From assembly GCF_003583925.1 (NCBI RefSeq), contig NZ_QYCN01000012.1, positions 116,533 through 180,532 of the forward strand: DNA of 64,000 nucleotides. The letters are read 5' to 3'. Positions 50,262-58,500 of the stretch are shown one piece after another. The DNA is from Hymenobacter rubripertinctus. Its GTDB lineage: Bacteria; Bacteroidota; Bacteroidia; Cytophagales; Hymenobacteraceae. Under the pieces are notes generated by a model that did not search any database, had not been told where the DNA came from, and saw only the letters and a program-made list of their open reading frames with translations. Numbering within the stretch: position 1 is the first letter of the stretch; every line of letters begins with the position of its first letter. A program made the position numbers and the translations under genes.

Positions 50262-51512
50262 ATGCCGAAACTGTTTCGTAACCTCACCGTGCAGGTGCTC
50301 GTGGCCATTGGGCTGGGCGTGCTGGTGGGCGCTTTCTTTCCCGCCTTCGGGGCCGGCCTCAAGCCCCTCGGCGACGCCTTCATCGGCCTCATCAAAATGC
50401 TCATTGCCCCCATCATCTTCCTCACGGTGGTGCTGGGCATGGGCAACATCGGCGACCTGAAGAAGGTGGGCCGCCTGGGCGGCAAGGCCCTGCTCTACTT
50501 CGAACTCGTGACCACCCTGGCCCTCATCATTGGGGTGGCTGCCGCCAACCTCATCCAGCCCGGCGCGGGCGTGGATACCGGCCCGGTGGCCGCCGGGGCC
50601 GCCGCCACCCGCCAGTACACCGAAAAAGCCGCCGACATGGACTGGCTGGCCTTCTTCACCCACATCATCCCCGATAACTTCCTGGGGGCCTTCACCAGCG
50701 GCGAGGTGTTGCAGGTGTTGCTGGTGGCCGTGCTGTTCGGGGCGGCGCTGGCCCGCGTGCCGGTGGCCGTGAGCGGGCCGCTGCTGGGTACGCTGGAGCG
50801 CCTGAGCCGGGTGTTTTTCGGCGTGCTGAGCCTCGTGATGAAGCTGGCCCCGCTGGGCGCGTTCGGGGGCATGGCCTTCACCATCGGCAAGTACGGGCTG
50901 GCGGCGCTGCGGCCCCTGGCTTTGCTCATGGGCTCGGTCTACCTGACCATGTTCGTGTTCATTTTCGGAGTGCTGGGCGGTATTGCGCGCTTTTACGGGT
51001 TCAGCTTGTGGCGGCTACTGGTCTTCATCCGGGAAGAGCTGCTGATTGTGCTGGGCACTTCGTCGTCGGAGTCGGCGCTGCCGGGGCTCATGGACAAGCT
51101 CACGGCCTTCGGGTGCGCCCGGCCGGTGGTGGGCTTGGTGGTGCCCACGGGCTACTCCTTCAACCTCGATGGCACTACCATCTACCTCTCCATGTGCAGC
51201 ATTTTCCTGGCCCAGGCCTTCCACGTGCCGCTTACACTGGGCCAGCAGCTCACCATTATCGGCATCCTGATGCTCACCAGCAAGGGCGCGGCGGGCGTTA
51301 CGGGTTCGGGCTTTATCGTGCTGGCCTCCACGCTGGCGGCCATCAAAGTTATTCCGGTGGAGGGCATGGCGTTGCTGCTGGGCGTGGATCGGTTCATGTC
51401 GGAAGCCCGCGCCATTACCAACCTCATCGGCAACGCCGTGGCCACCGTCGTCATCGCCAAGAGTGAGGGCGAGTTCGACGAGGACAAGAACCGGCAGGCT
51501 ATTGGCGCATGA
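50262..51512 (+). CDS. dctA: Dicarboxylate/amino acid:cation symporter (DctA family)
   Basis: A 416-residue inner-membrane carrier for C4-dicarboxylates or acidic amino acids with Na+ or H+. Characteristic segments are present: [20 protein letters not shown], the serine-rich re-entrant loop [32 protein letters not shown] and the second loop [17 protein letters not shown], plus [20 protein letters not shown]. Ligand preference between succinate-type and glutamate-type cannot be set from sequence. It stands 37 nt after the membrane-protein gene and ends in a strong hairpin. Confidence 0.93.
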   Translation: MPKLFRNLTVQVLVAIGLGVLVGAFFPAFGAGLKPLGDAFIGLIKMLIAPIIFLTVVLGMGNIGDLKKVGRLGGKALLYFELVTTLALIIGVAAANLIQPGAGVDTGPVAAGAAATRQYTEKAADMDWLAFFTHIIPDNFLGAFTSGEVLQVLLVAVLFGAALARVPVAVSGPLLGTLERLSRVFFGVLSLVMKLAPLGAFGGMAFTIGKYGLAALRPLALLMGSVYLTMFVFIFGVLGGIARFYGFSLWRLLVFIREELLIVLGTSSSESALPGLMDKLTAFGCARPVVGLVVPTGYSFNLDGTTIYLSMCSIFLAQAFHVPLTLGQQLTIIGILMLTSKGAAGVTGSGFIVLASTLAAIKVIPVEGMALLLGVDRFMSEARAITNLIGNAVATVVIAKSEGEFDEDKNRQAIGA

Positions 51513-51596
51513 GTGACTGCTGTTAGGCGGCAGTTGCCCAAGCATCTGCTTTGGTTGTGGGTTGCCTTTCTGCCGTCCGCGTATCAAGCTACCCGC

Positions 51597-51654
51597 CCGA
51601 AAAAGTTGTATGGGTATTTTCAGTTTTCTAAAAATACCCATACAACTTTTTCGG
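51597..51654. terminator. 24-bp perfect hairpin after dctA
   Basis: CCGAAAAAGTTGTATGGGTA continuing TTTT (51597-51620) and its exact complement (51631-51654) enclose CAGTTTTCTA. The design is similar to the recQ-murI hairpin (AT-rich inner ends). Confidence 0.75.
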
Positions 51655-51764
51655 CGCGATGCCGCGTCGTTCTTTCTTGTCCGCCGCTTGGCACGGCGCA
51701 GAGCAGCGGGCGGATTGTTTCGCTTCGCTCGCCCAAACAGCACGCATCTTCATCCGTTTGCCCT

Positions 51765-52313
51765 ATGCCCGCCCTCTCCCCCGACCTGCGCAAAGCCCTG
51801 TTGAACCTTCCGCAAAAGGAAAAAGACCAGTTGCTGGCCCGCCTCGTGGCCCAGGATGCCGTGCTGACCGAGCAGCTCGCGTTCCGGTTGCTGGAGGGCG
51901 AAGACGGGCTGGAGCTGCGCCGGGAGCGGCTGCGCCAGCAGGTGGACGACCCGGTGCGCGGCTTCCACCAAACGCCCAACGACCTGCTCCACATTCTCCG
52001 CCAGCTCCAGCAACGGCTGAACTACCACGCCAAAATAACGGGCGACGTGCCCGGCGAAATCGAGCTGACGCTGCGGCTGCTGCGCAACGTGTTGCACCAC
52101 CAGCCCGGAGCCACCCGTCGCCTGCACGGCCCCACCCAGCCCCTGCTCCAACACCTGGTTCGCCGTACCCAGGAGGTGCTCGGGGCCATCGGCAAGCGCC
52201 ACGAAGACTACCAAGTGGAGTACGCCCCCGCCGTGAACGAGCTGCTGGCCCTGCTCTACGCCTCGGCCGCCGCCCCCCTGGCCCGGGAGCTGGGTATACC
52301 GGTGAGGTGGTGA
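51765..52313 (+). CDS. Conserved helical protein, unknown function
   Basis: A 182-residue soluble, mainly helical protein (MPALSPDLRKALLNLPQKEK; DQLLARLVAQDAVLTEQLAF; DDPVRGFHQTPNDLLHILRQ; YEVEYAPAVNEL-like end). No signal or membrane segment. I do not recognise the family. The ATG at 51765 is preferred over upstream in-frame sequence, which translates the dctA-side hairpin. Strong GC third-position bias supports a real gene. Confidence 0.7.
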   Translation: MPALSPDLRKALLNLPQKEKDQLLARLVAQDAVLTEQLAFRLLEGEDGLELRRERLRQQVDDPVRGFHQTPNDLLHILRQLQQRLNYHAKITGDVPGEIELTLRLLRNVLHHQPGATRRLHGPTQPLLQHLVRRTQEVLGAIGKRHEDYQVEYAPAVNELLALLYASAAAPLARELGIPVRW

Positions 52314-52390
52314 GTTTGACGTTCCGGAATCCTTACTGCGCGGCAAAAATAATCTGCGCCATTCGCGCAATCAGAACGTCAAACTCACCA
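52308..52390. repeat. Inverted repeat between convergent genes
   Basis: GGTGAGTTTGACGTTC (52308-52323) and GAACGTCAAACTCACC (52375-52390) are exact complements; it begins inside the last codons of the upstream gene. The interior carries an AATCTGCGCCATTCGCGCAA motif. Confidence 0.8.
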
Positions 52391-52400
52391 TCTCACCACC

Positions 52401-52889
52401 TCAATTAAGAGCCCGGAAGGTGATGGGCAACGTGTAGGACAGGCGCACGGGCTGGCCGCCGATGCGGGCGGGCGTCCACCAGGGCATAATGCGCACCAGG
52501 CGCAGGGCCTCTTCGTCGAGGCCAGCACCGAGGCCCTTAACCACTTCCGCGTCCTGGATGTGGCCGGCTTCGGTGATGAGAAAGCGCACGTACACCCTTC
52601 CCGACAGCCCCTGACGCAGGGCCGACTCGGGGTAGTGCAGCTCCTTGCTGAGAAACTTCTGGAGGGCGGCCGGGCCGCCTGGGAAAGCGGGCGGCAGCTC
52701 GGCGGTATGGTACACCGGCGGCGCCGTTGCGGCGGGTGCCGTTGCGGCGGGCGCGGGGTCAGCTTCGGGTGCGGCGGGTGGTATAGTATGGCCGCTGTCG
52801 ACGAGGGCAACGGGGCCAGTCTGGGCCAGTGTGCCCGAAGGTAACGCCAGGCCCAGGGCGGCAAGCAGTAGTTTTGGCAGCATAATCAT
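52401..52889 (-). CDS. TonB-domain protein with signal peptide
   Basis: A 162-residue exported protein: signal peptide (MLPKLLLAALGLALPSGTLA), a Pro/Ala linker (AAPEADPAPAATAPAATAPP) and a C-terminal TonB-type domain (PAFPGGPAALQKFLSKELHY...GLSGRVYVRFLITEAGHIQD...WWTPARIGGQPVRLSYTLPI). Unlike true TonB it has a cleavable signal and no obvious membrane anchor, a form common in Bacteroidota. The start is ATG 52889 or 52883. A perfect TAGCTTTG (52918-52911, minus strand) may be its -7 box. Confidence 0.83.
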   Translation of the reverse strand: MIMLPKLLLAALGLALPSGTLAQTGPVALVDSGHTIPPAAPEADPAPAATAPAATAPPVYHTAELPPAFPGGPAALQKFLSKELHYPESALRQGLSGRVYVRFLITEAGHIQDAEVVKGLGAGLDEEALRLVRIMPWWTPARIGGQPVRLSYTLPITFRALN

Positions 52890-52910
52890 CTGAATGATAA
52901 CAGGTACCGA

Positions 52911-52918
52911 CAAAGCTA
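52911..52918 (-). promoter_or_regulatory. Candidate -7 element of TonB-domain gene
   Basis: Minus-strand TAGCTTTG is an exact TAnnTTTG; no TTG found at the right distance. Confidence 0.45.
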
Positions 52919-53072
52919 GAAAACATGCCCGGGAGCAGCATGAGCGTATTATTATGGCTATATTGTTGAATTGTTAGTGCTATAGGCTGCATCCCTTTTC
53001 ATCCGCCTATAGCACTATTTACCAGCCTTGCCGCTGCCTGGCACGCGCCCCTCCTACCCGTCACCGCTTTCT

Positions 53073-53396
53073 ATGGCTACCACTCCCGCCCCCGACCACA
53101 TGCGCGCGCCGGCCAACCTCAGCCCCGACGCCCTGCACCAGGCCCTGACCGAGCTGGACGCGAAAATCCGGACCCTGCACAACCGGGCTCACGCCACGGT
53201 GGCCGGCTCCACGGCCACCTACCACCAGCACGCGGTGGCCCTGGAAGCCAAGCGCGCCCTGCTCGTGAAGCGCCTGCACCAGGCCATGCCGCCGGCCCCC
53301 AATGCCCACGCCATCCCCCAGCAGGACCACAATGCCTGGGACGAAATCTGGCGCGGCATCGAGAACCTGCGTCAGGACCTGCGCGACATTTTTTAG
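53073..53396 (+). CDS. Small helical protein, unknown function
   Basis: A 107-residue, soluble, helix-rich protein (LSPDALHQALTELDAKIRTL, HQHAVALEAKRALLVKRLHQ, AWDEIWRGIENLRQDLRDIF) with a likely coiled coil. No family recognised. The ATG at 53073 is chosen over the reading from 53028, which lacks pattern. It converges on the alginate-lyase-like gene with 52 nt between stops. Confidence 0.65.
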   Translation: MATTPAPDHMRAPANLSPDALHQALTELDAKIRTLHNRAHATVAGSTATYHQHAVALEAKRALLVKRLHQAMPPAPNAHAIPQQDHNAWDEIWRGIENLRQDLRDIF

Positions 53397-53448
53397 CCGG
53401 ACTCGGCTCCCGCAGTAAGCCGGACCGGAAAAGCGGGTGCTTTCTCTC

Positions 53449-54636
53449 CTATTCGAGCCAGAGGAGCGGGTGGCGTACGGGCAGATTGCGCAGTACCTCC
53501 GCCACCCGGGGCGAGTGGTCGAGGCGCTGCCAGGTGGCCAGCCACTGGCAGTTGCGGAACTGCACCGCGCCCAGTACCAGCGCGGGCGGGGCCACGGGCC
53601 AGTTTTCCCAATACATCACATCGGGGGCGAAGGGCCAGCGGCTTTTGTCGCTGAGGTAGGGATGCAGGAACTCGATGCCCCGGCGAATACTGCGGCCGTC
53701 GGGGGTCTGGTAAGTCCAGAGGTTGTCGGTGGGCGTGCTCAGGATGGCACAGAGCGTGGTGAAGGCATCGAGGTTGAAGAGGGAGTAGCCGTAGGGCTTG
53801 GTGCGCTTGAGCTCCAGCGGGAAGCTGCCGTCGGCGGCCATCTGGGTGGGCAGCAGCACCGTTTTGTACCGTTCCCGGCAGAAGCCTAGCAGCTCCTCGT
53901 TGCCGGTGAGGCGGGCAAAGGCGGCCACCTGCATGGTCCAGCAGGTACCGTGGTTGTTGGCCGCGTTCCTCTCGTCCTGGCCGTAGGGGTGGGTGGTGAG
54001 CCAGGTCAGGTAACGGCTGAACCAGTCCTTTATGCCAGCCACATCGGCGGCCCCGAAGCAACGGGCACCCTCAAAAACGCGCACGCCCTGGGCCACCTCC
54101 AGCAGCTGAATGGTGTCGATGATACCAATGCCGCGCCCGGTAAAGCGCCCCGAAATAGCCTGGGCGTAGAGCAGCGACGGATGCATACGCGTGGCCGGAT
54201 CGAGGAACCAGGCCCGCAGGTGCACCAGGGCGTGGCGGGCGTATTTTTCCCGGTGCGTGAGCTGGTAGGCCGAGGCCAGCGCCCCCACAATGCGGCTGAA
54301 CCGGATCATGGCCCGGCGGTGAGCCCCGAAGTTGGCGGGGTTGGTCTGGCCGTCGCGCTGCACGTAGGGGCCGCCGGGATGGGCCGGGTCGGGCCACCAG
54401 TAGTCGCCTTCGGAGAAGAAGTCGTGGGGGCCGCCCGCGCTCCGGGCCGCCACGCTGTCGGTTACGGTGCGCGGCGCCTGTTGCAAAGCCCAGGCGGCTT
54501 CGGCCAGCACCGTGGCCCGCAGCGTGCGGACTACGGCCGGCCGCAAACCGGACGCCGCCGACTGGTGGGGCAGGCCGGCAGCGGGCCGGAGCAGGCTCAG
54601 CCAACAGGTGAGCAGCAGCGTGAAGTGGACAAGCAT
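53449..54636 (-). CDS. Alginate-lyase-like (PL5-type) exported enzyme
   Basis: A 395-residue exported protein with the alpha/alpha-barrel signature of the alginate lyase family: FSEGDYWWPDPAHPGGPYVQ, NPANFGAHRRAMIRFSRIVG, LDPATRMHPSLLYAQAISGR, IIDTIQLLEV, the NNHGTCW motif (catalytic Asn-His region) and LPTQMAADGSFPLELKRTKP followed by YGYSLFNLDAF. The signal peptide is LLLTCWLSLLRPAAG. Family members cut polyuronides by beta-elimination; actual substrate not determined. It stands alone, without other polysaccharide genes. Confidence 0.88.
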   Translation of the reverse strand: MLVHFTLLLTCWLSLLRPAAGLPHQSAASGLRPAVVRTLRATVLAEAAWALQQAPRTVTDSVAARSAGGPHDFFSEGDYWWPDPAHPGGPYVQRDGQTNPANFGAHRRAMIRFSRIVGALASAYQLTHREKYARHALVHLRAWFLDPATRMHPSLLYAQAISGRFTGRGIGIIDTIQLLEVAQGVRVFEGARCFGAADVAGIKDWFSRYLTWLTTHPYGQDERNAANNHGTCWTMQVAAFARLTGNEELLGFCRERYKTVLLPTQMAADGSFPLELKRTKPYGYSLFNLDAFTTLCAILSTPTDNLWTYQTPDGRSIRRGIEFLHPYLSDKSRWPFAPDVMYWENWPVAPPALVLGAVQFRNCQWLATWQRLDHSPRVAEVLRNLPVRHPLLWLE

Positions 54637-54859
54637 GAACGGGGGGATTCGGATGGGCGGAACAACGGCCCGGACCAGCGGCCCGGAACCTCAAGTTGCG
54701 CACTTTCCGGCGGCCTGCCGGGCACTATCAGCAGTTTATCTACGCAAACGATTACGGCTCCGACTCCAGCCCGGACCCTTTTGCGGACTCCGGCGGCCAA
54801 CCATTCGGCGGGGCTTCCGCACCGTTCGGCCGCCGCTGGTACCATTCGCCCAAAAACCG

Positions 54860-54890
54860 TTTCCCGGCGCGGCCGGCAGTAGTAGGTTTG
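54860..54890 (+). promoter_or_regulatory. Promoter of alpha/beta hydrolase
   Basis: TTTC (54860-54863), 19 nt, TAGGTTTG (54883-54890); ATG follows 45 nt later. Confidence 0.6.
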
Positions 54891-54934
54891 ACTCATTCTT
54901 CCGCCTCAATCCTCGCTTTTAACCGCTTTTCGCC

Positions 54935-55894
54935 ATGAAACTGACCGCCTTCCTCCGCCCCCTGACTGCCGCCCTGCTCCTCAGCGCCGCGCTGCCCCTG
55001 GCCGCTACCAACGCCGCCGCTGCTACCGCCGGCCACCCCGCCGCCGCCGTGGCCCAGCTCACCGATAACCCGGCCGACCACCCCAACTTCACGGTGCGGG
55101 TGGTGGGCAAGGGCCGGCCGATGCTGCTGATTCCGGGCCTGACCTGCCCCGGTGCGGTCTGGGACGAAACCGTGGCCCACTACCAGAAGCAGTACCAGTG
55201 CCACATCATCAGCCTGGCCGGGTTCGGGGGCAACGCCGCCCCGGCCAGCCCCGACCACCTGCTGCAAAACGTGCGCGACCAGCTCCTGGCCTACGTTAAA
55301 ACCCAGAAGCTCAGCCAGCCGACCGTTATCGGCCACAGCCTGGGCGGGTTCATGGCCCTCTGGATGAGCAGCACCGACCCCGGGGCGCTGGGGCCGCTGG
55401 TTATCGTGGATTCGCTGCCCTTCATCGGGGCCATTCAGAACCCGGCCGCCACCGTGGAGCAGGTGCGGCCGATGGCCGAAAACATGCGCCGCCAGATGAG
55501 CCTGGGCGGCATGAGTCCCGCCCAGCAGCGCCAGATGGTGGCCGGCCTGGTCACCGATACGGCCCGCATCAGCCAGGTAGCGCGCTGGGGCCAGGCCTCC
55601 GACGCGGCCACCGTGGGCCAGGCCATGTACGATATGTACGTCACCGACCTGCGCGCCGAGGTGGCCCGCATTCAGCAGCCGGTACTGGTGCTGGGCGCCT
55701 GGGCCGCCTACCAGGCCTACGGCTCGACCAAGGAGAGCACCCGGGCCATTTTTGAGCAGCAGTACGCCAAACTGCCCCAGCACCGGGTGGAAATGTCGGA
55801 GGCCGGCCGCCACTTCCTCATGTACGACGACACCCAGTGGTTTTTTCAGCAGGCCGATGCTTTTCTGAAGCAGCCTTCGGTGGCCCGGAAGTAG
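54935..55894 (+). CDS. Exported alpha/beta hydrolase
   Basis: A 319-residue protein with a signal peptide (LTAALLLSAALPLAATNAAA) and alpha/beta-hydrolase core: VVGKGRPMLLIPGLTCPGAV (oxyanion region), the nucleophile elbow TVIGHSLGGFMALWM (Ser near 143), PLVIVDSLPFIG and the terminal His in EAGRHFLMYDDTQWFFQQAD. The acid is probably in the AWAAYQAYG-ward loop but not certain. Substrate unknown; periplasmic esterase or peptidase likely. The gap 54637-54934 upstream holds only its promoter. Confidence 0.87.
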   Translation: MKLTAFLRPLTAALLLSAALPLAATNAAAATAGHPAAAVAQLTDNPADHPNFTVRVVGKGRPMLLIPGLTCPGAVWDETVAHYQKQYQCHIISLAGFGGNAAPASPDHLLQNVRDQLLAYVKTQKLSQPTVIGHSLGGFMALWMSSTDPGALGPLVIVDSLPFIGAIQNPAATVEQVRPMAENMRRQMSLGGMSPAQQRQMVAGLVTDTARISQVARWGQASDAATVGQAMYDMYVTDLRAEVARIQQPVLVLGAWAAYQAYGSTKESTRAIFEQQYAKLPQHRVEMSEAGRHFLMYDDTQWFFQQADAFLKQPSVARK

Positions 55895-56040
55895 GGCGGT
55901 TTGCCCGGTGCTACACCGGGCAAAAACCCTCTGCTGATGCTGGCCGGCTTACTTTTCGTTTCTTACCGCCGCAACGTCCGCGCCTACAACCAGCTACCGG
56001 AACAGCCCCGGGTCGCTGCCTGATTATCTTCCCGCCTCTT

Positions 56041-57126
56041 ATGCTCTCCTTCGCTTCCGTGCCCGCCCCCAGCCGGGCCTACTGGTACTGCCAGGCCCTG
56101 GGCTGGACGCTGTACGCGGGGTTCAACCTGGTGCTGTTTTCCGCGTTTGGCCGGTTTTCCCTCGATTCGGTGGCTATTACGGTGGCCATTGTGCTGCCGA
56201 TAGCGGCGCTTACTCATGCGCTCCGCTACTGTATCCGGGCGCGGGACTGGGCCAGCCTGTCGCCGCTGCCGCTGCTGGGGCGGCTGCTCGTTACCAACCT
56301 GGTATTGTCGGTGCTGAGCCAGGTAATTATCTGGGCCCTGATTTACTGGGTAGTGCGGCCGGCCCCCGACGGGCAGCCCCACGGCTGGGGCCAGTTTGTG
56401 GGCTACGTGCTCAACGTCAACTTCATTCTCTGGCTCTGGGAAGGATTCTACTTCGGCTGGCACTACCTGGGCCGCTACAAGCAGGCCGAGGTGGACAAGT
56501 GGAAGCTGGCCGCCGCCGTGCGGGAAGCCGAAATGCGCACTCTCAAGGCCCAGATCAACCCCCACTTCATGTTCAACGGGCTCAACAATATCCGGGCCCT
56601 GGTGATGGAGGACCCGGCCCGGGCCCGCCACATGATTACCCACCTCTCCGATTTGCTGCGCTACTCCATTCAGCTCAACAGCACCGAACAGGTACCCCTG
56701 CGCCGGGAGCTGGAAATTGTGGAGCACTACCTGGCCCTGGAAGCCATTCAGCTGGAAGAGCGCCTGCACTACTGCCTCGACGTGGACCCGGCCGCCCTCG
56801 ACGTGGCCATTCCGCCCATGACGCTCCAGCTGCTGGTGGAAAACGCCATCAAGCACGGCCTCGCGCCCCGGCCAGCCGGGGGCACCATTCAGCTCACGGC
56901 CCAGCTCAACGACTCCAACACGCTGCACATTACCGTGCGCAACACCGGCCACTACGCCCCTGCCTCAAGCCACCCCGGCGTGGGCGTGCGCAACGCCCGC
57001 GAACGGCTGGCCCTGCTCTTCGGCCCCGCCGCCCACCTGCACCTGGCCAACGACCCGCACACCCCCGATACCGTAGTAGCCCACCTGCAACTGCCGGTCA
57101 GGGGAGAAGTGAGAAGTGAGAAGTGA
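56041..57126 (+). CDS. LytS-type sensor histidine kinase
   Basis: A 361-residue membrane kinase. Four hydrophobic segments fill residues 15-140 (YWYCQALGWTLYAGFNLVLF, ITVAIVLPIAALTHALRYCI, LLVTNLVLSVLSQVIIWALI, VGYVLNVNFILWLWEGFYFG). The His-kinase core follows: KAQINPHFMFNGLNNIRALV with the phospho-acceptor His, and the ATP-binding LQLLVENAIKHGLAPRPAGG and GVGVRNARERLALLFG. It pairs with the LytTR regulator 104 nt downstream. Its last residues (GEVRSEK) and stop codon are made of the heptanucleotide repeat at 57104, so copy-number change would alter the C-terminus. Confidence 0.93.
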   Translation: MLSFASVPAPSRAYWYCQALGWTLYAGFNLVLFSAFGRFSLDSVAITVAIVLPIAALTHALRYCIRARDWASLSPLPLLGRLLVTNLVLSVLSQVIIWALIYWVVRPAPDGQPHGWGQFVGYVLNVNFILWLWEGFYFGWHYLGRYKQAEVDKWKLAAAVREAEMRTLKAQINPHFMFNGLNNIRALVMEDPARARHMITHLSDLLRYSIQLNSTEQVPLRRELEIVEHYLALEAIQLEERLHYCLDVDPAALDVAIPPMTLQLLVENAIKHGLAPRPAGGTIQLTAQLNDSNTLHITVRNTGHYAPASSHPGVGVRNARERLALLFGPAAHLHLANDPHTPDTVVAHLQLPVRGEVRSEK

Positions 57127-57157
57127 GAAGTGAGAAGTGAGAAGTGAGAAGTGAGAA
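57104..57157. repeat. Heptanucleotide tandem repeat (GAGAAGT)n
   Basis: Seven full GAGAAGT units (57104-57152) plus GAGAA. It overlaps the last codons and stop of the kinase gene. Same unit as 1247-1294. Confidence 0.95.
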
Positions 57158-57230
57158 AAGAACGGACGCATGATCTTCCTTGCCAAAGAAAGTCAGTGAA
57201 ATCAATTCAATCAGCGCTAATCAGTGATTC

Positions 57231-57965
57231 ATGAAGGTTCTGCTCGTTGACGATTCCCGGTTGGCCCGCACCGAGCTGCGCCACTTGCTGACGGCTTTTC
57301 CGGAGGTGGAGGTAGTGGGCGAAGCGCGCCACGCCGGGGAAGCCCGCGCCCAGCTCCAGGCCCTGAAACCCGAGGTGCTGTTTCTCGACATTCACATGCC
57401 CGGCGAAACCGGCTTCGAGCTGCTGGCCTCCCTCGACGAAGCCCCCCAGGTCATCTTCACTACCGCCTACGACGAGTACGCGCTGCGGGCCTTCGAGGTG
57501 AACGCGCTGGACTACCTGCTCAAGCCCATCCAGGAAAACCGCCTCGCCGCCGCCCTCGAAAAAGTCCGGCCCCGGCTCGCAGCCCCGGTTCTGCCGGCCA
57601 GTCCGCCGGCGGAGGCCGCTGCCACGCCGCTCGGTGCCCAGGATCAGGTGTTTGTGAAGGATGGGGAGCGGTGCTGGTTTGTGCGGCTGGCGGAAGTGCG
57701 CCTGTTTGAAATCAACGGCAGCTACACCCAAATCTATTTTGAGGACCACCGCCCCCTGATTCCGCGCACCCTCCAGCACCTGGAGCTGCGCCTCGATGCG
57801 CGGGTGTTTTTCCGGGCTAACCGCCAGCAGATCATCAACCTGGAGTGGGTGGAAAGCATTGAGCCCTGGTTCAGCAACACGCTCAAAATCCGGCTGCGGG
57901 GCGGCCCCGAAGTGGAAGTTTCGCGCCAGCAGTCGGGCCGTTTCCGGGAGCTGCTGAGCCTGTGA
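57231..57965 (+). CDS. LytTR-family response regulator
   Basis: A 244-residue DNA-binding regulator. Receiver domain (1-120): KVLLVDDSRLARTELRHLLT, phospho-acceptor Asp in VLFLDIHMPGETGFELL (near 53), TTAYDEYALRAFEVNALDYL with the switch Thr/Lys region (LLKPIQE). LytTR domain (about 140-244): VKDGERCWFVRLAEVRLFEI, NGSYTQIYFEDHRPLIPRTL, VFFRANRQQIINLEWVESIE. Partner of the upstream LytS-type kinase. LytTR regulators usually control cell-surface or export genes; targets here are unknown. Confidence 0.95.
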   Translation: MKVLLVDDSRLARTELRHLLTAFPEVEVVGEARHAGEARAQLQALKPEVLFLDIHMPGETGFELLASLDEAPQVIFTTAYDEYALRAFEVNALDYLLKPIQENRLAAALEKVRPRLAAPVLPASPPAEAAATPLGAQDQVFVKDGERCWFVRLAEVRLFEINGSYTQIYFEDHRPLIPRTLQHLELRLDARVFFRANRQQIINLEWVESIEPWFSNTLKIRLRGGPEVEVSRQQSGRFRELLSL

Positions 57966-58097
57966 AGTGAACAGAATTCTGGCAGGATTATTCCGGTTTA
58001 GGTGTATCCTTTTGGCTTTCATCGGAGTACACGGACGAGTACGTAGCTGATTTCCCGCCGGAATCAACTGCCAGTCATCCCCGTATTGCCGTTCCGT

Positions 58098-58361
58098 ATG
58101 AAAGCTTCCCTACTCTGCTCCGCCCTCGTTTTATTGTTTCTAGGTACCTCCTGCTCGGGGGAGGACAAAATGATGGAGCGCACCAGCCGCTACGGCACCG
58201 TTTCTACCCACCGCAACAAGCGCAGCAACGACAAATCGAGAGCCTATAAAAGACGCCAGAAAGTAGGGCTGGGCCTCAACCTCGACCTGAACGCCAAGGA
58301 TGCGCAGAAACACCGCACCGTGGACGCGCCTAAAAAGTACAAGTACAGCAAAGGCCACTGA
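58098..58361 (+). CDS. Small basic lipoprotein
   Basis: An 87-residue protein with a lipoprotein signal (SLLCSALVLLFLGTSC, Cys near 19) and a short, very basic body (STHRNKRSNDKSRAYKRRQK...KYKYSKGH). No family known. The ATG at 58098 (MKASLLCSALV) gives a clean lipobox. Confidence 0.65.
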   Translation: MKASLLCSALVLLFLGTSCSGEDKMMERTSRYGTVSTHRNKRSNDKSRAYKRRQKVGLGLNLDLNAKDAQKHRTVDAPKKYKYSKGH

Positions 58362-58368
58362 TTTCCTG

Positions 58369-58398
58369 AGCTGTTAGCTGTTAGCTGTTAGCTGTTAG
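58369..58398. repeat. Heptanucleotide tandem repeat (AGCTGTT)n
   Basis: Four AGCTGTT units plus AG, directly before a terminator. A third 7-nt repeat family in the window. Confidence 0.9.
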
Positions 58399-58407
58399 CG
58401 AAAACGA

Positions 58408-58443
58408 ACAAGGCCCCGTACTCGATTGAGTGCGGGGCCTTGT
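58408..58443. terminator. Bidirectional terminator
   Basis: ACAAGGCCCCGTACTC and GAGTGCGGGGCCTTGT pair over 16 bp (one mismatch/wobble) around GATT and are flanked by A and T tracts. Serves the small lipoprotein and possibly paaN. Confidence 0.8.
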
Positions 58444-58500
58444 TTTATGCGGAAAATCTATTTTCATCCGAACGAAAGCGAATAGCTCTCAGCGAACAGC

